Shown: in pieces, positions 56,420 through 64,000 of the stretch
Layout: the number at the start of each line of letters is the position of its first letter
Numbering within the stretch: position 1 is the first letter of the stretch
Assembly (NCBI RefSeq): GCF_000768335.1
Contig: NZ_AVPT01000002.1
Span: forward strand, 124,001-188,000
Length of the DNA stretch: 64,000 bases
Direction: 5' to 3'
Source: Lysobacter arseniciresistens ZS79
GTDB taxonomy: Bacteria; Pseudomonadota; Gammaproteobacteria; Xanthomonadales; Xanthomonadaceae
Position numbers and translations under genes: made by a program
The notes under the pieces: generated by a model
Database searches by the model: none
What the model was told of the DNA's origin: nothing
What the model saw: only the letters and a program-made list of their open reading frames with translations

Positions 56420-57064
56420 ATGCATCCCATCCGCGTCCTTATCGCCGATGACCACACGCTGGTCCGCGAAAGCCTGGTCGGCGTGCTGCAGGCGGACGGC
56501 GAGGTGGTGGTGGTTGGGCAGGCCGCCGATGGTCCGGGTCTGCTGGCCCTGGCAGCCGTAGCCCGGCCCGACGTGGTTATCACCGATATCTCGATGCCGG
56601 GACTCAACGGTATCGAGGTGGTGAGACGTCTGCACGAGCAGTTGCCCGAGGCGCGGGTGCTGGTGCTGACCATGCACCAAGAGGACGAGTACGTGCTGCA
56701 GGCGGTGCGTTCCGGCGCCTCGGGATACCTGGTCAAGGACAGCCCGACCACCGACCTGATAGCAGCGGTGCATGCACTCGCCGAAGGCCGGAGCTATTTC
56801 GGGGCGCAGGCTTCGCGTGCCCTGGCGGCACAGCTGCAGGACCCGCAGCGCCGGGTCGAGGACCCATACGGGCGCCTCACCGCGCGCGAACGCGAGGTCT
56901 TCCACCTGATCGCCGAGGGTCTCACCACCAAGGAAATCGCGCGTCGGCTGGACATCAGCCCGAAGACCGGCGAGAACCACCGTGCCCGCGTGCTGGCCAA
57001 GCTGGAGATGCGCAATACCGCCGAGCTGGTGCGTTATGCACTGCGCCGCGGCCTGCTCGACTGA
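56420..57064 (+). CDS. LuxR/NarL-type response regulator
   Basis: 214 aa. Receiver with the DDH acidic patch, Asp in VVITDISMPGLNG (near 54), Thr in VLVLTMHQ and Lys in YLVKDSP. C-terminal LuxR helix-turn-helix with LTAREREVFHLIAEGLTTKEIARRL and SPKTGENHRARVLAKL. It is 21 bp after the histidine kinase, so the cognate output of that kinase; targets unknown, possibly the divergent subtilase and secreted-protein genes. Confidence 0.93.
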   Translation: MHPIRVLIADDHTLVRESLVGVLQADGEVVVVGQAADGPGLLALAAVARPDVVITDISMPGLNGIEVVRRLHEQLPEARVLVLTMHQEDEYVLQAVRSGASGYLVKDSPTTDLIAAVHALAEGRSYFGAQASRALAAQLQDPQRRVEDPYGRLTAREREVFHLIAEGLTTKEIARRLDISPKTGENHRARVLAKLEMRNTAELVRYALRRGLLD

Positions 57065-57125
57065 CCGCGCCAGCCCCACCATTCGCCGTAGTATCCTCGG
57101 GCTTCCACACGGCGGAGCGTGCAGC

Positions 57126-57611
57126 ATGGCGGGCAGGACCTGGGGGCGGTGGTTGGCGGTGGCGACGGTAGGGCTTGTGCTTGCAGCGTGCACGAGCGGC
57201 CCGGTGCGCCGGGTGTCGGAGCCTTCCGCGCGGATCCAGCAGCTCACCGTGCGCGCCGACGGCAACTGGTCGGTCGACCTGCGGCTGGAGAACTACAGCA
57301 GCATCCCGATGCGGTTCGACGCGATCAGCCTCGCGCTGGAGGTCGACGGCCACGCCGCGGGCACGCTCGTCGCCCGGCCGGGCATCACCATCGGGCCGGA
57401 GTCGGCGGATGTCGACGAAGTCGTGCTGGTGCCGTCGGCGGCGGCCAAGTTCGCGGTGGCGCAGGCGCTCGGGCGCGGCGAGGCGGTGGACTACTCGCTC
57501 GAAGGGTCGGTCACCGCGACCCCCGACGAAGCGGGCCAGCGCGTGTTCGACGACCTCTCGCGCCGCAGTGCGTTGAGCCCGGCGCCGGGGCTGCCCGGCG
57601 TCATGCGCTGA
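57126..57611 (+). CDS. LEA14/WHy-domain-like lipoprotein
   Basis: 161 aa. Signal peptide with lipobox GLVLAAC (Cys at about 22). The body has a WHy/LEA14 pattern (WSVDLRLENYSSIPMRFDAISLALEVDG), a small Ig-like beta fold of uncertain role in stress tolerance or export. Starts 61 bp after the response regulator gene, whose stop it does not overlap; a separate promoter is possible. Confidence 0.8.
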   Translation: MAGRTWGRWLAVATVGLVLAACTSGPVRRVSEPSARIQQLTVRADGNWSVDLRLENYSSIPMRFDAISLALEVDGHAAGTLVARPGITIGPESADVDEVVLVPSAAAKFAVAQALGRGEAVDYSLEGSVTATPDEAGQRVFDDLSRRSALSPAPGLPGVMR

Positions 57612-57688
57612 CACGCTCCGGCGGCACACCTTTTTCTTTTGCCCGGCGCGGTCGCCCGTGCCGGCGCCCCACATCCAACGAGGCATCC

Positions 57689-59479
57689 ATGAGCAAGTAC
57701 ACGGCGCCCCTGCGCGACATGCGTTTCGCCCTCCACGACGTGCTCGGCATCGACACCGCCCTGCCCGCGCTCGGCCACGAGGAGGCCGGCCGGGAGCTGG
57801 TCGACGCGGTGCTGGACGAGGCGGCGCGCTTCACCGAGTCGGTGCTCGCCCCGCTCAACGAGGTCGGCGACCGCGAGGGTTGCCGCCACGACAAGGCCAC
57901 CGGTGCGGTCACCACGCCGACCGGCTTCAAGGAGGCCTACGCGCAGTACGTCGAAGCCGGCTGGCCGGGCCTGACCGCGCCGACGGAGTTCGGTGGCCAA
58001 GGCCTGCCGCACGTGGTGGGCTTCGTGCAGAAGGAGATGGTCGACAGTGCCAACCTGGCCTGGGGCAACTTCCCCCTGCTCGGCCACGGCGCCACCGAGG
58101 CGCTGCGCCAGCATGGCGAGGACTGGCAGCGCGAGGTCTTCCTCAAGCCGCTGGTGTCGGGCGAGTGGACCGGCACGATGTGCCTGACGGAGCCGCACTG
58201 CGGCACCGACCTGGGCCTGCTCAAGACCCGCGCCGAGCCGCTCGACGGCGGCCGCTACGCGATCTCGGGCACCAAGATCTTCATTACCGCCGGCGAGCAC
58301 GACATGGCGCCGAACATCGTCCACCTGGTGCTGGCGCGGCTGCCGGATGCGCCGTCGGGCAGCAAGGGCATCTCGCTGTTCGTGGTGCCGAAGTTCAGGG
58401 TCGACCGCGACGGCAATGTCGGCGAGCGCAACGCGGTGGCCTGCGGGTCGCTCGAGCACAAGATGGGCATCCACGGCTCGGCGACCTGCGTGATGAACTT
58501 CGACGGCGCCGAGGGCTACCTCGTCGGCCAGCCCCACAAGGGCATGTCGCACATGTTCACCATGATGAATGCCGCGCGGTTGGCGGTCGGCCTGCAAGGG
58601 CTCGGGCTGTCGGAGCGTGCCTTGCAGAACGCGCTGGCCTACTCGCGCGAGCGGCTGCAGTCGCGCTCGCTGTCGGGCCCGAAGCTGCCCGGCAAGCCGG
58701 CCGACCCGATCATCGTCCACCCCGACGTGCGCCGCATGCTGCTGACCTGCAAGGCGCTGGTCGAGGGCGGCCGGGTGATGGCCTACCACGCCGGCCTGAT
58801 GGTCGACACCGCCGAGGCCGCCGGCGACCCGGCCGAGCGCGAACGCGCCGAGGCGCTGGTCGAGTTCATGACCCCGATCGTCAAGGCCTGCCTGACCGAG
58901 TGGGGCATCGAGTGCACCTACCACGCGCTGCAATGCTTCGGCGGCCATGGCTATATCGCCGAGCACGGGATGGAGCAGCTGGCGCGCGACGCCCGCATCA
59001 CCACGCTCTACGAGGGCACCACCGGCATCCAGGCGCTGGACCTGGTGGGGCGCAAGATCCTAAAGCTGCAGGGCGCGGGGCTGAAGGCGTTCGGCGCGAT
59101 GGTCGCGGATTTCTGCCGTGAGCACTCCGGCAACCCGGCGCTGGCCGGACTGGTCGGTCCGCTGGCGGACAAGGCGCGCGAATGGGAGGAGCTGACGGTC
59201 GCCGTCGCCAAGGCCGCCGCGGCCAACCCCGAGGAGGTCGGTGCCGCCTCGTACGACTACCTGATGTATTCGGGCTACGTGACCCTCGCCTACTGGTGGG
59301 CGCGCAGCGTCGCCGCGGCCGAGGCCTCCGACCAGCCGGAAGGCTTCAAGGCCGGCAAGCGCGAAACCGCCCGCTTCTACTTCCAGCGCGTGCTGCCGCG
59401 CACGCTCGCGCACGCCGGCGCGATCCGCAGCGGCGCCGCGCCGCTGATGTCGCTGGACGCGGATCACTTCGACGCCTGA
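57689..59479 (+). CDS. Acyl-CoA dehydrogenase (DmdC/FadE-type, long form)
   Basis: 596 aa. FAD-dependent acyl-CoA dehydrogenase with the extra C-terminal domain of DmdC-like enzymes. TGTMCLTEPHCGTDLG and ISGTKIFITAGEHD flank the FAD/substrate site. The catalytic base is the Glu in ITTLYEGTTGIQALDLVGRK. The C-terminal helical region follows from about 475. Likely beta-oxidation or 3-methylmercaptopropionyl-CoA oxidation; the sequence alone does not separate these. Start MSKYTAPLRDMRF at 57689. Confidence 0.92.
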   Translation: MSKYTAPLRDMRFALHDVLGIDTALPALGHEEAGRELVDAVLDEAARFTESVLAPLNEVGDREGCRHDKATGAVTTPTGFKEAYAQYVEAGWPGLTAPTEFGGQGLPHVVGFVQKEMVDSANLAWGNFPLLGHGATEALRQHGEDWQREVFLKPLVSGEWTGTMCLTEPHCGTDLGLLKTRAEPLDGGRYAISGTKIFITAGEHDMAPNIVHLVLARLPDAPSGSKGISLFVVPKFRVDRDGNVGERNAVACGSLEHKMGIHGSATCVMNFDGAEGYLVGQPHKGMSHMFTMMNAARLAVGLQGLGLSERALQNALAYSRERLQSRSLSGPKLPGKPADPIIVHPDVRRMLLTCKALVEGGRVMAYHAGLMVDTAEAAGDPAERERAEALVEFMTPIVKACLTEWGIECTYHALQCFGGHGYIAEHGMEQLARDARITTLYEGTTGIQALDLVGRKILKLQGAGLKAFGAMVADFCREHSGNPALAGLVGPLADKAREWEELTVAVAKAAAANPEEVGAASYDYLMYSGYVTLAYWWARSVAAAEASDQPEGFKAGKRETARFYFQRVLPRTLAHAGAIRSGAAPLMSLDADHFDA

Positions 59480-59486
59480 TCAGCCC

Positions 59487-59519
59487 GGTCGCGACGGCCG
59501 GCACCGCCCCGTCGCGACC
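59487..59519 (+). terminator. Perfect hairpin after the acyl-CoA dehydrogenase gene
   Basis: GGTCGCGACGG and CCGTCGCGACC form an 11-bp stem with an 11-nt loop, 8 bp past the stop. There is no T-tract, so termination is uncertain; it may stabilise the mRNA. Confidence 0.4.
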
Positions 59520-59552
59520 CCGCCCGCCACTCGGCAGACAAGCTGCAACAAA

Positions 59553-59575
59553 ACGGGTATATGCTCGATACCCGT
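59553..59575. promoter_or_regulatory. Palindrome over the HNH gene start
   Basis: ACGGGTAT-ATGCTCG-ATACCCGT is a perfect 8-bp inverted repeat with a 7-bp centre. The TATATGCT inside could be a -10 element, and the right arm reaches the GTG at 59574. This layout suits a repressor operator. Confidence 0.5.
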
Positions 59576-60254
59576 GGAGAACGACAGAGCGCCATTACGC
59601 CTCGTCAACTCCGGCACCGCGACGGGATCCGTCCCGTCCGGCCCGGACGGCCCCGCAGTCGCCCCGCGGCACGGCATCGAACGGCTCAACTCGGTCCGCC
59701 TGCTCGCACTGGACGCCCACGGCCGCGTGCTCGACTGGATGAACTGGCAGCAGGCCGCCTGCCTCTACGCCCGCGACGCCGTCGCCTGGACACTCGGCGA
59801 GCCCTGCCTGCAGGTCCATGGCGGAACCAACCGGCTCAGCGGCGCACAGAGTCTGATCGAACTGCACCCGATCGTCGCCGCCCGCGGCCACGCCCGCGCC
59901 CATGCGCTGGACCCGACCCCGGCGCTGACCAACGCCGCCCTGTTCGCCCGCGACGCCCACCTGTGCCTGTACTGCGGCCGCGAGTGCCACCGCCCGCAAC
60001 TGACGCGCGACCACGTGCTGCCGGTGTCCAAGGGCGGACGCGACGTGTGGGAGAACGTCGTCGCCGCCTGCTTCCACTGCAACTCGCGCAAGGGCAACCG
60101 CACCCCGCAGCAGGCCGGCATGCCACTGCTGGCCGTGCCCTACCGGCCGAGCTGGGTCGAGCACCTGATCCTGTCCAACCGCAACATCCTCGCCGACCAG
60201 ATGGCGTTCCTGAAGAGCCACCTGCCCAAGAAGCACGCGCGCTCGCTCAACTGA
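59574..60254 (+). CDS. HNH endonuclease family protein
   Basis: 226 aa. The HNH core (about 130-185) has CLYCGREC, TRDHVLPVSKGG, WENVVAACFHCNSRKG; the paired cysteines hold a structural zinc, and the Asp-His pair with the Asn forms the nuclease site. An N-terminal domain (about 35-125; RLLALDAHGRVLDWMNWQQA) is conserved in xanthomonads. The start is uncertain: the GTG at 59574 has no ribosome site and overlaps the palindrome. Relatives are McrA-like; whether this is defence or housekeeping is unknown. Confidence 0.82.
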   Translation: MENDRAPLRLVNSGTATGSVPSGPDGPAVAPRHGIERLNSVRLLALDAHGRVLDWMNWQQAACLYARDAVAWTLGEPCLQVHGGTNRLSGAQSLIELHPIVAARGHARAHALDPTPALTNAALFARDAHLCLYCGRECHRPQLTRDHVLPVSKGGRDVWENVVAACFHCNSRKGNRTPQQAGMPLLAVPYRPSWVEHLILSNRNILADQMAFLKSHLPKKHARSLN

Positions 60255-60375
60255 CCCGTCGCGACAGAATCTGCCCCGGCCCTGTCGCCACGCGCCGGCT
60301 ATCGACGCTGGGCGCGCATTGACGCTCGCGGTCGCCTCCGCAACACTCCGGTCACCTGTATTACTGGACTTGACG

Positions 60376-61440
60376 ATGGCCCTGACTTTCGGCGTGACCG
60401 GCATGGACCCGGCCACGGAAACCTCGCTGAAAGCGGCGTTCACCGAAGCCAACAAGCGCCTCGGCGGCGCCTGGCAGCTGCTGCCCGAGACCCAGGGCGA
60501 CCACATCGTGGTCGACATGGACAGCATGTACGGCCCGATGAGCTGGCTGCGGTTGCATGCCGCCGGCAAGACCGTCATCGGCCTGACCTCGGCGCCGCGC
60601 ACGCAGGCCGACTTCCGCCTCGGGCAGCCGTTCGACGCCGCTTCGGTGGCGCAACTGCTGGCCGAGCTTGCACCCGATGTCGCGGCCGCGACCCCGGCCG
60701 GCCTCACCCCCGCCCCGCAGCCGCAGGACCAGTTGCCCGAGGAGCAGCCGCAACCGGTCGCGGAAGCACCCGCCGCCTCGCGGACCGAGGAGCTCGACGA
60801 ACCACGCGAACCCGCCAGCGCCGCGGTCGCCCGGGTGGTCCCGGCCGCACCGACGCTGCAGCCGCACGTGCCGGCAGCGGTGGAGCCCGAGCCCAGCAAG
60901 CTCGCCGACTGGCTGGCATCCGGCCGCATCGCCGGCAAGGTCCGGCTGGAACGCGACGGCACCGCGGTGCTGATCGACACCGACGCGCGCCGCTACCACG
61001 GCCCGTCCGCACTCAAGCCGCTGACCGCGCACGTCAGCGACGATCTCGACGCGGGCGACTTCTCCAGCCCCGGCGACTGGGACGCGCAGGCCGCCAAGGC
61101 CGGCGAGGCGCAACCACTGACCCGCCTGCTGTGGCTGGGTGGGCTGCTGGCCGGCCAGGGCACGCTGATGCCCGGCTTCGATCCGCACGCGCGCTACCAG
61201 ATGCTCAAGTGGCCGCAGACCGAGCGCGAGTACCCCAAGCACTTCCGCATCGCCACGGTGATGATGAAAGGCCCGGCCACGCTGGCCGAGATCGCCGAGG
61301 CCAGCGGCGTCCCCGCGGCCGACGTCACCGACTTCGTCAACGCCAGCCTCGCCACCGGCTTCGCCGACGTCGAGCGGCCACCGGAGCCGGAACCGGAGGC
61401 GCCGAAGGCCGGCCTGTTCGGGCGCCTGCGCGGGCGCTGA
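60376..61440 (+). CDS. Unknown protein with winged-helix-like C-terminus
   Basis: 354 aa. An N-terminal compact domain (about 1-95; MALTFGVTGMDPATETSLKAAF, GPMSWLRLHAAGKTVIGLTS), a Pro/Glu/Ala-rich linker (about 110-195), a middle domain (about 195-275) and a C-terminal winged-helix-like segment (ATLAEIAEASGVPAADVTDFVNASLATGFADV) ending LFGRLRGR. The first domain looks like a degenerate receiver fold, so a signalling role is possible, but I do not recognise the family. An in-frame TTG at 60319 would add 19 residues. Confidence 0.7.
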   Translation: MALTFGVTGMDPATETSLKAAFTEANKRLGGAWQLLPETQGDHIVVDMDSMYGPMSWLRLHAAGKTVIGLTSAPRTQADFRLGQPFDAASVAQLLAELAPDVAAATPAGLTPAPQPQDQLPEEQPQPVAEAPAASRTEELDEPREPASAAVARVVPAAPTLQPHVPAAVEPEPSKLADWLASGRIAGKVRLERDGTAVLIDTDARRYHGPSALKPLTAHVSDDLDAGDFSSPGDWDAQAAKAGEAQPLTRLLWLGGLLAGQGTLMPGFDPHARYQMLKWPQTEREYPKHFRIATVMMKGPATLAEIAEASGVPAADVTDFVNASLATGFADVERPPEPEPEAPKAGLFGRLRGR

Positions 61441-61524
61441 CCGCCGCCGGGCGCGGGCTCGCGCAACCTTGCCCCGCTCCCGGCGGGGCGGGACAATGGG
61501 CGACTGCCGTCCGACGCCGTATTG

Positions 61525-63441
61525 ATGATCGATCCGCAACGCTATCCGCGCCTGTCCCGCATCTCGGTGCCGGCCGACCTGCGCCAGTTTCCCGAAGACG
61601 AACTGCCGGCCATCGCCGATGAGCTGCGCGGCTACCTGATCGAGCAGGTCGCGCAGTCGGGCGGCCATTTCGGCGCCGGCCTCGGCGTGATCGAGCTGAC
61701 CGTCGCCCTGCACTGGCTGTACGACACCCCGGCCGACCGGCTGGTGTGGGACGTCGGCCACCAGACGTACCCGCACAAGATCCTCACCGGCCGCCGCGAC
61801 AGCATCCACACGGTCAAGCAGAAGGACGGCGTCGCGCCGTTCCCCAAGCGCGAGGAGTCCGAATACGACACCTTCGGCGTCGGCCACAGCTCGACCAGCA
61901 TCTCGGCCGCGCTCGGCATGGCGATCGCGCTGCAGCGCGCCGGCGACGACCGCAAGGTGGTCGCGGTGATCGGCGACGGCGCGATCACCGGCGGCATGGC
62001 GTTCGAGGCGCTGGCCCACGGCGGCGGCATGGGCGACGAGCCCGGCGGCGTCGAGCCGAACCTGCTGGTGATCCTCAACGACAACCAGATGTCGATCTCC
62101 GAGAACGTCGGCGGGGTGACGCGGATGCTCGGGCGGCTCTCGGGCAGCCGCACGCTCAACGCGATCCGCGAGGGCGGCAAGAAGCTGCTGGGTGACAAGC
62201 ACGGCGCGCCGGCGCGCTTCGTCAAGCGCTGGGAGGAGCAGTGGAAGGGCATGGTGCTGCCGTCCACCTTCTTCGAGGAGCTGGGCTTCCACTACACCGG
62301 TCCGATCGACGGCCACGACATGGGCGCGCTGCTGGGCGCGCTGAAGACGCTCAAGGGCCTGAAGGGCCCGCAGCTGCTGCACATCATCACCACCAAGGGC
62401 AAGGGCTACGAGCTCGCCGAGGGCGACCAGATCGGCTACCACGCGGTCAGCCCGTTCGACCCGGCGCAGGGCATGGTCAGCAAGGGCGGCGCGAAGAAGC
62501 CGAGCTACACCGACGTGTTCGGCGACTGGCTGTGCGACATGGCCGCCGCCGACGAGCGCCTGCTCGGCATCACCCCGGCGATGCGCGAAGGCTCCGGCCT
62601 GGTGCGCTTCAGCAGGGAATACCCGCGGCGCTACTTCGACGTCGCCATCGCCGAGCAGCACGCGGTGACGCTGGCCGCCGGCATGGCCTGCGAGGGCGCC
62701 AAGCCGGTGGTCGCGATCTACTCGACCTTCCTGCAGCGCGGCTATGACCAGCTGGTGCACGACGTCGCGATCCAGAACCTCGACGTGCTGTTCGCGATCG
62801 ACCGCGGCGGCGTGGTCGGCCCCGACGGCGCCACCCACGCCGGCAACCTCGACCTGAGTTACCTGCGCTGCGTGCCGAACATGGTGGTGATGGCGCCGGC
62901 CGACGAGGAGGAGTGCCGCAAGATGCTGTCGACCGGCTTCCGCTTTGAGGGGCCGGCGGCGGTGCGCTACCCGCGCGGCACCGGTCCCGGCGTCGCGCTG
63001 CAGCCGGGCCTGGACACGCTGCCGATCGGCAAGGCGGAGGTCCGTCGCGAAGGCGGGCCGGTCGCCCTGCTCGCCTTCGGCGCGATGGTGGCCGCGGCCG
63101 AGCAGGTCGGCGCCGCGCTCGGGCTGACCGTGGTCAACATGCGCTTCGTCAAGCCGCTCGACCGTGAGCTGGTGCTGCGGCTTGCGGCGCGCCACGAAGG
63201 CTTTGTCACGATCGAGGACAACGTGGTCGCCGGTGGTGCCGGCAGCGGCGTGGCCGAACTGCTGGCGGCCGAGGGCGTCACCCTGCCGGTGCTGCACCTC
63301 GGCTTGCCCGACGCGTTCCAGCACCACGCCAGCCGCGAGCAGCTGCTGGCCGAGGCCGGCCTCGACGCCGCGGGCATCGAGGCCAGCGTACTGGCGCGCT
63401 GGCCGGGGCTCGGCCAGGCCCGCGGCACGGCGACCGGCTGA
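61525..63441 (+). CDS. dxs: 1-deoxy-D-xylulose-5-phosphate synthase
   Basis: 638 aa. First enzyme of the MEP isoprenoid pathway, condensing pyruvate and glyceraldehyde 3-phosphate on thiamine diphosphate. The TPP motif starts [19 protein letters not shown] and ends [12 protein letters not shown], with an insertion of about seven residues ([11 protein letters not shown]) between the two parts. Catalytic His/Glu region [15 protein letters not shown] and a transketolase C-terminal domain are intact. Start [10 protein letters not shown] at 61525; a TTG directly before it is also possible. Confidence 0.95.
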   Translation: MIDPQRYPRLSRISVPADLRQFPEDELPAIADELRGYLIEQVAQSGGHFGAGLGVIELTVALHWLYDTPADRLVWDVGHQTYPHKILTGRRDSIHTVKQKDGVAPFPKREESEYDTFGVGHSSTSISAALGMAIALQRAGDDRKVVAVIGDGAITGGMAFEALAHGGGMGDEPGGVEPNLLVILNDNQMSISENVGGVTRMLGRLSGSRTLNAIREGGKKLLGDKHGAPARFVKRWEEQWKGMVLPSTFFEELGFHYTGPIDGHDMGALLGALKTLKGLKGPQLLHIITTKGKGYELAEGDQIGYHAVSPFDPAQGMVSKGGAKKPSYTDVFGDWLCDMAAADERLLGITPAMREGSGLVRFSREYPRRYFDVAIAEQHAVTLAAGMACEGAKPVVAIYSTFLQRGYDQLVHDVAIQNLDVLFAIDRGGVVGPDGATHAGNLDLSYLRCVPNMVVMAPADEEECRKMLSTGFRFEGPAAVRYPRGTGPGVALQPGLDTLPIGKAEVRREGGPVALLAFGAMVAAAEQVGAALGLTVVNMRFVKPLDRELVLRLAARHEGFVTIEDNVVAGGAGSGVAELLAAEGVTLPVLHLGLPDAFQHHASREQLLAEAGLDAAGIEASVLARWPGLGQARGTATG

Positions 63442-63454
63442 CGGCCGTTCCGCG

Positions 63455-64000
63455 TTATCCCAGGGGCCGCGGCTTCACGGATGCGGCCCCGGTCGCGTCC
63501 TCTTCCCCATCGACTTCCTCCTCACCCGGTGCCGCGTCCGCCGGTGACAGCAGGCGGTAGCCGCGTGCCACCAGCCCGGCGAGCATCCCGTCCGCCGCCA
63601 ACACCTCGTCCATCGGCAGCAGCGCGAACGTCACCGCGTTGGCGCCCAGCGCGCGCTCGGCTTCGTCGATCCACAACGTGCGGACCCGCTCGCCCACGTC
63701 GCCGTAACCCCGGCTCTTCGCGAACTCGCTTTCGAACACTGCGCCGAGGCAGGCACGGTCGACGCTGGGGGCCGGCAGGCTGCGCAGCGTGTCGATGTCA
63801 CCGGTGGCCCAGGCGTTGGCGCGCGCCACCAGCCGCGGCATCCCGGCTTCAAGCTGCTGCAACGTGCCCTCCATGCAGGCGACGTCGTTGACGGCGGTGC
63901 GGTTGTACGCACGCACCAGCTCGCGCGGCTCCTCGACGTCGGCCCGCACGTTGACCAGCGTCGGCTTGATGCCCTCGGCCTTGAACATCGCCTGCAACTG
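63455..64000 (-). CDS. Probable TraB/GumN family protein (5' end outside the window)
   Basis: 181 codons of the C-terminal part; the gene continues past 64000. The end is helical, with RVRTLWIDEAERALGANAVTFALLPMDEVLAADGMLAGLVARGYRLLSP recalling the closing part of TraB/GumN proteins (a final glycine-rich turn then GxLLxxLxxxGY). The tail is an acidic Glu/Asp-rich stretch. Function in this family is poorly defined. Convergent with dxs, 13 bp apart. Confidence 0.55.
   Translation of the reverse strand, partial: QLQAMFKAEGIKPTLVNVRADVEEPRELVRAYNRTAVNDVACMEGTLQQLEAGMPRLVARANAWATGDIDTLRSLPAPSVDRACLGAVFESEFAKSRGYGDVGERVRTLWIDEAERALGANAVTFALLPMDEVLAADGMLAGLVARGYRLLSPADAAPGEEEVDGEEDATGAASVKPRPLG

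Overview
The window reads as chromosome of a high-GC gammaproteobacterium of the Xanthomonadaceae/Lysobacteraceae type (Luteimonas/Lysobacter-like). Protein flavour (ColR-type regulator, DUF6491 lipoprotein, ABC permease fused to an M1 peptidase, HNH protein) and gene order (queA-tgt-yajC-secD-secF, rsmD-coaD, ftsY/AsmA-like/mutY/yggX) point there. I infer this from memory; no search was run. Coding density is high, third positions are strongly G/C, and long antisense open frames are therefore common but are not genes.

Layout. 1-5.3 kb: an envelope-modification block. A ColRS-type two-component pair (minus) is divergent from a PAP2 phosphatase, an EptA/MCR-type lipid A phosphoethanolamine transferase and an LTA-synthase-like sulfatase-fold enzyme (plus). 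Phased TCCGAC half-sites precede both plus-strand units, and a similar pair faces the regulator gene. 5.6-15.3 kb: RhlE helicase, an ABC ATPase with an ABC-permease/M1 fusion, an M13 lipoprotein peptidase, a rhomboid protease and an alkyltransferase-like DNA-repair protein. 15.3-22.9 kb: Pit phosphate transporter with its DUF47 partner, a CorC/HlyC-type membrane protein, an ExoD-like protein, and a GGDEF-EAL protein translationally coupled to a PhnD-like binding protein. 23-30.3 kb: trmJ, suhB, and the queA-tgt-yajC-secD-secF operon. 30.5-39.6 kb: class III aminotransferase, catalase, TMEM43-like protein, MBL-fold hydrolase, alpha/beta hydrolase, Sel1-like protein, gamma-glutamyltransferase and ferredoxin. 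39.6-46 kb: lipoprotein, coaD, rsmD, ftsY, AsmA-like protein, mutY, yggX and a DUF6491-like lipoprotein.

46.1-47.6 kb: tRNA-Phe(GAA) followed by a 1.4-kb integration scar. It is bounded by a 19-bp repeat of the tRNA 3' end and filled only with decayed genes: an IS3 orfA remnant, a frameshifted AhpD/CMD-family gene, a half SMR transporter and an excisionase-like HTH remnant.

47.7-57.1 kb: the most distinctive region. A secreted subtilase ending in SLH-like modules is divergent from a secreted protein of unknown function. Close by on the plus strand follow FHA-GAF, Ser/Thr kinase-TPR, soluble histidine kinase and LuxR-type response regulator genes. The first three of these four overlap by 4 nt each. 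This looks like one mixed Ser/Thr and His/Asp phosphorylation pathway. 57.1-64 kb: LEA14-like lipoprotein, DmdC-type acyl-CoA dehydrogenase, HNH endonuclease, a protein of unknown function with a winged-helix-like C-terminus, dxs, and the 3' part of a probable TraB/GumN-family gene.
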